DNA from: Flavobacterium sp. WV_118_3
GTDB lineage: Bacteria > Bacteroidota > Bacteroidia > Flavobacteriales > Flavobacteriaceae
Direction: 5' to 3'
Length of the DNA: 64,000 nt
Assembly (NCBI RefSeq): GCF_039778605.1
Contig: NZ_CP156060.1
Span: 2,046,001 to 2,110,000 of the forward strand
The notes beneath the pieces were generated by a model. The model made no database searches, was not told the DNA's origin, and saw nothing but the letters and a program-made list of their open reading frames with translations. Positions 57,585 to 64,000 of the stretch are shown in pieces (the first letter of the stretch is position 1; the number at the start of each line of letters is the position of its first letter). A program made the translations under genes and the position numbers.

Positions 57585-58157
57585 ATGAAACTGGTTTTCG
57601 CATCCAACAATCCCAACAAAATTAAAGAAATTCAGCAACTCCTTCCCGACTCCATTCAGGTTTTAAGCCTAAGGGATATCAATTGTGATACAGACATTCC
57701 GGAAACAGCCGATACCATTGAAGGCAATGCCATTTTAAAAGCCAATTATGTCACCGAACATTACGGATATAACTGTTTTGCAGACGATAGCGGACTGGAA
57801 GTGGACGCACTAAACGGGGCTCCGGGGGTGATTTCGGCCCGTTATGCCGGTGATCATAAAAACGATAACGACAATATCGACAAATTACTGTCGGAGTTGG
57901 AAACCGAAAACAACCGCAAAGCGAATTTTAAAACCGTGATTGCTTTAAACCTCAACGGAACGCAACAGCTATTTACCGGAATTATCCACGGAACGATTAT
58001 CCGCGAGCGAAAAGGAACCAACGGTTTTGGTTATGATCCGGTATTTGTACCCGAAAATGACAGTCGTACATTTGCTGAACTGGAAATGAACGAAAAATCA
58101 GTCATAAGTCACCGTGGAAAAGCCGTAAAACAGTTGGTTGCTTTTTTAAACCAATAA
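57585..58157 (+). CDS. rdgB: Non-canonical purine NTP pyrophosphatase (RdgB/HAM1)
   Basis: 190 residues. MKLVFASNNPNKIKEIQ is the usual N-terminus with the SNNxxK substrate loop. CFADDSGLEVDALNGAPGV carries the metal-binding acidic residues, and GTNGFGYDPVF and ISHRGKAV complete the family pattern. It converts dITP, ITP and XTP to monophosphates and so keeps deaminated purines out of DNA. It is divergent from the ada operon, a fitting functional neighbour. Confidence 0.94.
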   Translation: MKLVFASNNPNKIKEIQQLLPDSIQVLSLRDINCDTDIPETADTIEGNAILKANYVTEHYGYNCFADDSGLEVDALNGAPGVISARYAGDHKNDNDNIDKLLSELETENNRKANFKTVIALNLNGTQQLFTGIIHGTIIRERKGTNGFGYDPVFVPENDSRTFAELEMNEKSVISHRGKAVKQLVAFLNQ

Positions 58158-58375
58158 ACCGGTAAAAGTTTGGATAACAGAAATGTCATTGTTAAATTTT
58201 GTCGAAAATTCTGCTTAAAATTTTCACAAATCAGAGCCAGTATTTGATCAATCCGACACTTAAAATCTTCGGAAAGACCAATGAAGTAGGCACCAAAACA
58301 ATAACTTACTGAAAATCAATAAAAAACAAAAGCATAAATATCGAAAACATATTAGCATATATCGTTAATTTACAG

Positions 58376-58383
58376 TAACTTTG
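58376..58383 (+). promoter_or_regulatory. -7 promoter element of the DEAD-box helicase gene
   Basis: TAACTTTG, 21 bases before the ATG at 58405. Confidence 0.65.
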
Positions 58384-58404
58384 CCCCCAATTTAAAAATA
58401 ACGA

Positions 58405-60273
58405 ATGAATAAATTTGAACAATTAGGATTGAATGAATCGCTACTGCTGGCGATTAAAGATCTAGGATTTGAAAATCCGTCGGAGGTACAGGAAAAGGCG
58501 ATTCCCCTATTATTGGAAAAAGACACAGACATAGTTGCATTGGCACAGACCGGGACAGGTAAGACCGCTGCGTTTGGTTTTCCACTGATTCAAAAGATTG
58601 ATGCTGAGGATAGAACGACTCAGGCATTAATTTTATCGCCAACACGCGAACTTTGTTTACAAATCACCAATGAGATTAAACAATATTCAAAATACGTTAA
58701 AGGAATTCACACTGTTGCCGTTTATGGTGGTGCCAGCATTACCGAACAGGCGAAAGATGTAAAAAGAGGCGCACAGATTATCGTGGCCACTCCAGGAAGA
58801 ATGCAAGACATGATTAACAGAGGTATGGTAAATATCAAGAACATTAATTTCTGTATTCTTGACGAAGCCGACGAAATGTTAAACATGGGATTTTATGATG
58901 ATATCACTTCCATTTTATCCGATACACCGGAAAACAAAAGTACCTGGTTGTTTTCGGCAACCATGCCACAGGAAGTAGCGCGTATTGCACGCGAGTTTAT
59001 GCGTAAACCCCTTGAAATTACAGTGGGACACAAAAACTCTGGTTCGCAAAACGTTTCGCACGAATTTTACCTGGTAAATGCCCGCGATCGTTATTCGGCC
59101 TTAAAACGACTGGCTGATGCTAACCCGGATATTTTCTCGGTTATCTTCTGCCGTACCAAAAGAGACACACAAGCTGTTGCTGAAAAACTAATCGAAGACG
59201 GATACAATGCTGCTGCTTTACACGGTGACCTTTCTCAGGCACAACGTGACGGCGTAATGAAATCGTTCCGTGGTCGTCAGATCCAAATGTTGGTTGCTAC
59301 CGACGTAGCGGCTCGTGGTATTGACGTAGATGATATTACACACGTAATCAACTATCAGCTACCAGACGAAATCGAAACGTATACACACCGTTCCGGTAGA
59401 ACAGGTCGTGCCGGAAAATCCGGAACATCTATGGTGATCATCACGAAAAGTGAATTGCGTAAAATTTCACAGATCGAGCGTATCATCAAAACGAAATTCG
59501 AAGAAAAACCGATTCCTTCCGGAATTGAAATCTGCGAAATTCAGTTATTCCACTTAGCGAATAAAATCAAAGACGTTGAAGTTGACCATGAAATCGATGC
59601 CTATCTTCCCGCTATTTATGAGGTAATGAAAGACCTTACAAAAGAGGAAGTAATCAAGAAAATGGTTTCGGTAGAATTCAACCGTTTTATCAATTACTAT
59701 AAGAAATCTCGCGATTTATCAGCTCAAAATGCTGGCGACCGTCGTGAAGACGCAGGAAGTATCCCGTCTGACGGAGCAGTACGTTTCTTTATCAACATCG
59801 GTTCCCGTGATAATTATGACTGGATGACGTTGAAAGATTTCTTACGTGACACTTTAGAATTAGGTCGTGACGATTTGTTTAAAGTGGATGTAAAAGAAGG
59901 TTTCTCTTTCTTTAATACTGATGCGGAACATGCCGAGAAAGTAATGGATGTTTTAAACAACATTCATTTAGAAGGACGTAAAATCAACGTGGAAATTTCT
60001 AAAAACGACGGTGGATCCAACAACAGAAGACGTGACCATAACGGACGTAACAGTGGTGGTGATCGCAACCGTTCCCGAGGTGGTGACCGCGACAGAGGTG
60101 GCGATCGCGACAGAGGACCAAGAAAAGAGCGTAGTTTTGGCGGTGGTCGTTCGGAAAGAAAAGATGATTTTGGTGACCGACCATTACGAAATGAAAGAAG
60201 ATCAGACCGTTCTCCGCGTCGTTCCGAAGGTTCTTCGAACAACAGCAGCGGAAGACGCCCCAGAAGAAGCTAA
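58405..60273 (+). CDS. DEAD-box RNA helicase with DbpA-like and RG-rich C-terminal regions
   Basis: 622 residues. Core motifs: Q motif, AQTGTGKT (47-54), PTREL, ATPGR, DEAD (in LDEADEML), SAT, and HRSGRTGRAG. A DbpA/CsdA-type RNA-binding domain (about 470-545, VRFFINIGSRDNYDWMTLKDFL) follows. The last 75 residues are Arg, Gly, Asp and Ser-rich with repeated GGDRDRGGDRDR. The layout is that of DeaD/CsdA helicases for ribosome assembly and cold-tolerant RNA turnover. The disordered tail is typical for Bacteroidota and may support condensate or nonspecific RNA binding. Confidence 0.93.
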   Translation: MNKFEQLGLNESLLLAIKDLGFENPSEVQEKAIPLLLEKDTDIVALAQTGTGKTAAFGFPLIQKIDAEDRTTQALILSPTRELCLQITNEIKQYSKYVKGIHTVAVYGGASITEQAKDVKRGAQIIVATPGRMQDMINRGMVNIKNINFCILDEADEMLNMGFYDDITSILSDTPENKSTWLFSATMPQEVARIAREFMRKPLEITVGHKNSGSQNVSHEFYLVNARDRYSALKRLADANPDIFSVIFCRTKRDTQAVAEKLIEDGYNAAALHGDLSQAQRDGVMKSFRGRQIQMLVATDVAARGIDVDDITHVINYQLPDEIETYTHRSGRTGRAGKSGTSMVIITKSELRKISQIERIIKTKFEEKPIPSGIEICEIQLFHLANKIKDVEVDHEIDAYLPAIYEVMKDLTKEEVIKKMVSVEFNRFINYYKKSRDLSAQNAGDRREDAGSIPSDGAVRFFINIGSRDNYDWMTLKDFLRDTLELGRDDLFKVDVKEGFSFFNTDAEHAEKVMDVLNNIHLEGRKINVEISKNDGGSNNRRRDHNGRNSGGDRNRSRGGDRDRGGDRDRGPRKERSFGGGRSERKDDFGDRPLRNERRSDRSPRRSEGSSNNSSGRRPRRS

Positions 60274-60351
60274 TTCTTTTGTTAATTTTCTTCTAATATA
60301 ACTTAAAAACTGCAAAATATCCCTTACTTTTAGACCAATCTAATAACCCGT

Positions 60352-61122
60352 ATGAGATTTTTTGCAGTTTTTTTATTTACCCTACTAACATTTGCTTCCT
60401 ACGCACAGGAAACGGAAACTCCCTCAACGGTTTCCGGTATAGTAGTGAACGCTACAACTTTATTACCTAAGAGTAACGTCAATATCGTTAATATCAATAC
60501 CGTTAAAGGTACCACTTCCAGCGGACATGGTGAATTTACCATTGAAGCCAAAGTAAACGATACGCTTCACTTTTCGTTTATCGGTTTTGAATCCATTAAA
60601 ATAAGGGTTACCAACGACTGGATTAAAAACAAGAATACCAAGATTCGGCTAACCGAAAAGGCTTATGCTTTGGAAGAGGTTGTGATCAACAAATACCAAC
60701 TAACCGGTTATCTGGAAGTCGACACCAAAATTTTACCGCTAAATGAGAATTTCCGTTATCCGATTTCGGGATTACCATATGGTTATGAGGCCGGCGATCA
60801 CTCTCCGAATAAAATTAACCGCGTATTGGGATCTCTTTTTAACCCGGCTGATTTACTCTATAATTTCTTTGGAAAAAAACCGAAAGAAATGAGTAAATTA
60901 AAGGAAATCAAAAAAGACGATGTTGTAAAAAACCTTTTGGCTTCTAAATTTGACAAAGAAACGCTGGCCTCACTTTTAGGAATCGATCCAAAGGAAATCA
61001 ACGAGATTTTACAGCGTTGTAATTATTCCGAAACCTTTATCAAAACAGCAAACGACCTGCAAATCATGGAAGCAATCAGTAGCTGTTATGAGGATTATAA
61101 GATCTTAAAACGACAAAAATAA
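60352..61122 (+). CDS. Exported protein with carboxypeptidase-regulatory-like domain
   Basis: 256 residues: signal peptide (ending ASYAQ), then a CarboxypepD_reg-like beta sandwich (about 28-110: STVSGIVVNATTLLPKSNV, TTSSGHGEFTIEAK, LEEVVINKYQLTGYLEVD), the fold of the N-terminal part of SusC-type and DUF5686 proteins, here without a barrel. A helical C-terminal part (about 170-256) contains KKDDVVKNLLASKFDKETLASL. It is likely periplasmic. Function unknown; widely conserved among flavobacteria. Confidence 0.8.
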   Translation: MRFFAVFLFTLLTFASYAQETETPSTVSGIVVNATTLLPKSNVNIVNINTVKGTTSSGHGEFTIEAKVNDTLHFSFIGFESIKIRVTNDWIKNKNTKIRLTEKAYALEEVVINKYQLTGYLEVDTKILPLNENFRYPISGLPYGYEAGDHSPNKINRVLGSLFNPADLLYNFFGKKPKEMSKLKEIKKDDVVKNLLASKFDKETLASLLGIDPKEINEILQRCNYSETFIKTANDLQIMEAISSCYEDYKILKRQK

Positions 61123-61130
61123 CACCCAAT

Positions 61131-61161
61131 AAAAAAAGAGGATTTTTTAGTCCTCTTTTTT
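61131..61161. terminator. Bidirectional terminator between the exported protein and trmH
   Basis: Arms AAAAAAGAGGA/TCCTCTTTTTT around 8 bases. The right arm overlaps the last codons of trmH. Confidence 0.83.
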
Positions 61162-61827
61162 GTTTTTTTCCAGATACAAGCGGGTGATATAGTCAATATC
61201 CTTAATCGATTTTCGCGCCCAGTCGATTCGCTTTTCCAGCATTTCGGCATCCGTTAGTCTCCAATCCAAACCGGAATTACGCAATCGTGTCGAAATATTT
61301 TGCAGGATAATCGCTGCCGATACCGAAATATTCAAACTTTCGGTAAAACCAACCATCGGAATTTTCAAAAATCCATCGGCCTGCTGCATGACTTCATCCG
61401 ATAATCCAAGCCGTTCCGTTCCGAAAAAGATTGCCGCCGGCTGCGTAATGTCAAAATCTTCCAGCAAACAATCATTATCATGTGGCGTTGTCGCAATAAT
61501 CCGATAGCCTCTTTGTTTTAAACCGGTAATACAATCCTGATTCGAATTAAATCGGTTGATGTCCACCCATTTTTGAGCGCCCATTGCAATCTCTTTATCG
61601 ATTTTCTTCCCAAAACGTTCTTCTACCACATTTAGTTCCTGTATTCCAAAAACTTCACAACTACGCATTACAGCACTGGTATTGTGCAACTGGTACAAAT
61701 CTTCAACCGCTACGGTAAAGTGTTTGGTACGGTTTTCCAACACGCGCTTAAAGCCGTCTCTGCGGTTTTCTGTGATAAAATTTTCTAAATAGGCTAAATA
61801 GGCGGTATCGGAAAAAAGCGGTTCCAT
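61147..61827 (-). CDS. trmH: tRNA/rRNA 2'-O-methyltransferase TrmH (SpoU family)
   Basis: 226 residues from the ATG at 61827; the longer open frame upstream lies in AT-rich leader. SPOUT motifs: NTSAVMRSCEVFGI (motif 1, with Asn and Arg), AIFFGTERLGLSDEVM (motif 2) and IPMVGFTESLNISVSAAIIL (motif 3). The arrangement is closest to TrmH, which methylates G18 of tRNA. The trefoil knot binds SAM as a dimer. It is divergent from the sigma-factor gene. Confidence 0.88.
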   Translation of the reverse strand: MEPLFSDTAYLAYLENFITENRRDGFKRVLENRTKHFTVAVEDLYQLHNTSAVMRSCEVFGIQELNVVEERFGKKIDKEIAMGAQKWVDINRFNSNQDCITGLKQRGYRIIATTPHDNDCLLEDFDITQPAAIFFGTERLGLSDEVMQQADGFLKIPMVGFTESLNISVSAAIILQNISTRLRNSGLDWRLTDAEMLEKRIDWARKSIKDIDYITRLYLEKNKKED

Positions 61828-61887
61828 TAAAAAAAATATGAATTTGTTAAATTTCTTTACTAACTTTAGTGAAGTTAAATTACTCTT

Positions 61888-62418
61888 ATGACACAAGAAG
61901 AATTACTGGCGCAAATCTACAAAAAAGACAACAAAGCTTTTACGCTTTTATACGACAGTTATGCCAAAAATCTGTACGGCATCATTTACAACCTATTAAA
62001 AGACCGGGAAGAAGCCGAAGATGTCCTTCAGGAAACCTTTGTTAAAATCTGGAAAAATCTGGACACTTATAACGAAAGCAAAGGCCGCTTTTTTACCTGG
62101 CTGCTCAATATCGCCCGTAACAGCGCTATCGATCGGCTGCGTTCTAAAAACTTTAACAACAATCAGAAAAACTTATCTTCTGACAATTTCGTACATATAC
62201 TCGATGACAATACAAGAACCATGAACAAGATCGATACGATTGGAATTCAGGAATTTGTAAAAAAACTAAAACCCAAATGTATACAGCTGATCGACCTCTT
62301 ATTTTTTAAAGGCTATACACAACAGGAAGTTTCCGAAACACTGGAAATTCCATTGGGAACGGTTAAAACACAAAACAGAAACTGTATAAACGAATTAAGA
62401 AACTTATTGCGAGTATAA
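61888..62418 (+). CDS. ECF-type RNA polymerase sigma factor
   Basis: 176 residues: sigma-70 region 2 (about 15-85, with EEAEDVLQETFVKIWKN and TWLLNIARNSAIDRLR) and region 4 (about 115-170, IDLLFFKGYTQQEVSETLEIPLGTVKTQ). It is coupled to the anti-sigma gene by TAATG overlap, the normal arrangement for a sigma/anti-sigma switch that responds to envelope or redox signals. Target promoters are not evident in the window. Confidence 0.92.
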   Translation: MTQEELLAQIYKKDNKAFTLLYDSYAKNLYGIIYNLLKDREEAEDVLQETFVKIWKNLDTYNESKGRFFTWLLNIARNSAIDRLRSKNFNNNQKNLSSDNFVHILDDNTRTMNKIDTIGIQEFVKKLKPKCIQLIDLLFFKGYTQQEVSETLEIPLGTVKTQNRNCINELRNLLRV

Positions 62419-63203
62419 TGAACACTAGAGAATACATAGAATCCGGAGTTTTGGAACTGTACATTTTCGGAAAACTGTCCGAATCGGAAAACGAAGAAGT
62501 ACAGGTTTACGCCAATGAATATCCGGAAATAAAACAAGAAATCGAAAGCATCGAAAAGGCTATCATTAACCTTTCGTATAGTGTTGCACCGAATTTGTCA
62601 CTGGAAAATTTCAACACCATCCGAAAAGCGTTACTGGAAAGAGAATCGGGTGTAGTCACGATGAAACCGAAATCCAACTGGCCGGCTTATATGGGTTGGG
62701 CAGCATCATTCCTATTATTGCTAGGAGCTGGCTTCCTGTATTTCCAGATGAACCAAAACGATACTTTGCTTAAAGATAGTAGAGAAAAAAATCAGGATTT
62801 ACAAAAATCAGTAGTGACCTTAGAAGAACAAAATAAAAACAACGAAACCCTGCTGAATCTCTTTAAAGACGAAAACAATAAAGTAGTAGCCCTTGCCGGT
62901 CAAACGGTTGCTCCGGAAGCCAAAGCCAAAATATACTGGAATCAGAATGATCATTCTGTATATGTAGATGCTGCAGGACTACCGGAACCACCTAAAGGAT
63001 ATGTGTATCAGGTATGGTCGTTAAAAATGGATCCGCTTACACCAACAAGTATCGGACTACTGGAAAAAACAGAAATCGGAAAATCCAGAATATTTAAAGT
63101 CGACAATACCACGGATGCCGAAGGGTTTGGTATCACACTGGAACCAGCCGGTGGAAGTGCCGCGCCTACTTTAGAGCAATTATATACCTTAGGAAAAGTA
63201 TAA
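62418..63203 (+). CDS. RskA-like anti-sigma factor
   Basis: 261 residues: a cytosolic helical N-terminal part (1-90, sigma-binding), one membrane helix (about 91-109, GWAASFLLLLGAGFLYF), a coiled coil (about 115-152) and a periplasmic RskA-type domain (about 160-261, with AKIYWNQNDHSVYVDAAGLP and GYVYQVWSLKM). The canonical HxxxCxxC zinc motif is not seen, so sigma binding is zinc-free. It is translationally coupled to the sigma gene. Confidence 0.88.
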   Translation: MNTREYIESGVLELYIFGKLSESENEEVQVYANEYPEIKQEIESIEKAIINLSYSVAPNLSLENFNTIRKALLERESGVVTMKPKSNWPAYMGWAASFLLLLGAGFLYFQMNQNDTLLKDSREKNQDLQKSVVTLEEQNKNNETLLNLFKDENNKVVALAGQTVAPEAKAKIYWNQNDHSVYVDAAGLPEPPKGYVYQVWSLKMDPLTPTSIGLLEKTEIGKSRIFKVDNTTDAEGFGITLEPAGGSAAPTLEQLYTLGKV

Positions 63204-63210
63204 ACCAGTA

Positions 63211-63918
63211 ATGATCACAAAGAAAAAATTAGTCGTTCTTTCCGGAGCCGGAATCAGCGCGGAAAGCGGTATCAAAACTTTTCGCGATGCCGGCGGGCTA
63301 TGGGAAGGGCACCATATTGAAGAGGTTGCCAGTCCGGAAGGATGGGACAAAAATAAAGCGTTGGTATTGGACTTTTACAACAAAAGAAGAACACAACTTC
63401 TGGAAGTACATCCCAACAACGCCCATCAGATTCTGGCCGAAATGGAAACCGAATTCGACCTGCACATCATCACTCAAAATGTAGACGATCTACACGAAAG
63501 AGCCGGTAGCACCAAAGTTTTACACCTACACGGCGAACTACTCAAAGTACGCAGCACTATGGATCCCGATTATATTCTGGATTGGAAAACCGATCTTCAT
63601 ATTGGCGACAACGACAGCAACGGGCACCAGTTACGACCCCATATCGTTTGGTTTGGAGAAGCCGTACCCGCAATGGAAGAAGCCATAACACTTGTTCAGA
63701 AAGCCGACATCTTTTTGATTATCGGAACTTCGTTACAGGTTTATCCTGCTGCCGGATTAATCGGTTATACCCAACCAACAACACCGGTGTATTATATCGA
63801 CCCAAAACCAGCCCAAATTTACAATGTAAACAATCCGTTTAAAGCCATAGCCTTATCCGCTTCCGAAGGAATAGAAGTACTGCGACAGGAGCTTAGCACT
63901 CAGCCGGAAAAGATTTAA
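63211..63918 (+). CDS. cobB: Class III sirtuin (NAD-dependent protein deacylase), cysteine-free
   Basis: 235 residues. NAD-binding GAGISAESGIKTFRDAGGLW, TQNVDDLHERAG and catalytic His107 in HLHGELL are intact. Tyr56 and Arg59 (YNKRR) match the class III pair that favours succinyl and malonyl lysine. The zinc-ribbon cysteines are absent; the whole chain has no cysteine, and the small domain reads RSTMDPDYILDWKTD followed by an Asp/Asn-rich loop. It starts 7 bases after the anti-sigma gene and may be co-transcribed with it. Confidence 0.92.
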   Translation: MITKKKLVVLSGAGISAESGIKTFRDAGGLWEGHHIEEVASPEGWDKNKALVLDFYNKRRTQLLEVHPNNAHQILAEMETEFDLHIITQNVDDLHERAGSTKVLHLHGELLKVRSTMDPDYILDWKTDLHIGDNDSNGHQLRPHIVWFGEAVPAMEEAITLVQKADIFLIIGTSLQVYPAAGLIGYTQPTTPVYYIDPKPAQIYNVNNPFKAIALSASEGIEVLRQELSTQPEKI

Positions 63919-63949
63919 AATTGTATTTCCAGAAGTTTCGGTAAAACCT

Positions 63950-63957
63950 TATCTTTG
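63950..63957 (+). promoter_or_regulatory. -7 promoter element before the last gene
   Basis: TATCTTTG, 28 bases before the ATG at 63986. Confidence 0.65.
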
Positions 63958-63985
63958 CGATTATTAGAAAATAACACAACAACAA

Positions 63986-64000
63986 ATGCATTTAACTGAA
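63986..64000 (+). CDS. Start of a gene cut by the window end
   Basis: Five codons (MHLTE) follow a promoter element. The sequence is too short to identify. Confidence 0.5.

Noticed and set aside
60011..60301. Open frame opposite or shifted in the helicase tail
   Set aside because: The repetitive RGD-coding DNA stays open in several frames by composition alone.
1..64000. tRNA, rRNA and CRISPR arrays
   Set aside because: I looked for cloverleaf-like GC-rich segments with TTCRA arms, rRNA cores and regularly spaced direct repeats and found none.

Overview
The window is chromosomal DNA of a flavobacterium (Bacteroidota, most likely Flavobacterium or a close relative). The signs are: the Bacteroidota promoter element TAnnTTTG in front of many genes; C-terminal type IX secretion (T9SS) sorting domains; a type III glutamine synthetase; a DUF5606 protein beside peptide deformylase and MazG; and weak Shine-Dalgarno sequences. 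I see no rRNA, tRNA or CRISPR array.

Layout. 0-5.5 kb (+): MFS exporter, then two TetR-controlled acyl-metabolism modules (tetR-thiolase-thioesterase and tetR-fabF), each with its own pair of palindromic operators. 5.6-17 kb (mostly -): housekeeping genes (mazG, def, mqo, ruvX, purM) mixed with a FUSC transporter, an SMR exporter, a Crp-type regulator and a methyltransferase. 17.1-23.6 kb (-): an OmpA-like protein and a curli-type amyloid operon (CsgA-like and CsgB-like curlins, CsgE, CsgF, CsgG and a propeller lipoprotein). 23.9-30 kb: glnN, an AT-rich T9SS-secreted protein, a collagen-like lipoprotein and a secreted endonuclease I. An IS3-family element (about 30084-31525) sits inside the loop of the endonuclease terminator. 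31.6-36.8 kb: prfB with its programmed frameshift, threonine aldolase, lysA, alkaline phosphatase. 36.9-47.2 kb (+): a Kdp potassium-uptake locus with an NtrC-type response regulator, two microproteins, kdpFABC, a porin, a free-standing KdpD sensor domain and a separate histidine kinase.

47.4-54.8 kb is the least explained region. A plus-strand operon encodes a small membrane protein, a 515-residue orphan, a 614-residue protein ending in a CnaB-like domain, and a phage-type N-acetylmuramidase. It faces a minus-strand operon of a small orphan, a polytopic membrane protein, a NarL-type histidine kinase and a LuxR-type response regulator. This is my best candidate for an undescribed system. None of the four effector-side proteins has an evident signal peptide.

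55-57.4 kb (-) is a tightly overlapping alkylation-repair operon (Ada-like regulator/methyltransferase, 2OG-Fe oxygenase, Ada-type zinc protein, AlkB). 57.6-64 kb holds rdgB, a DEAD-box helicase, a carboxypeptidase-regulatory-domain protein, trmH, an ECF sigma/anti-sigma pair, a cysteine-free class III sirtuin and the first codons of another gene. A family of about 33-bp palindromes (12-bp arms around a 9-bp AT loop) recurs at gene ends throughout.
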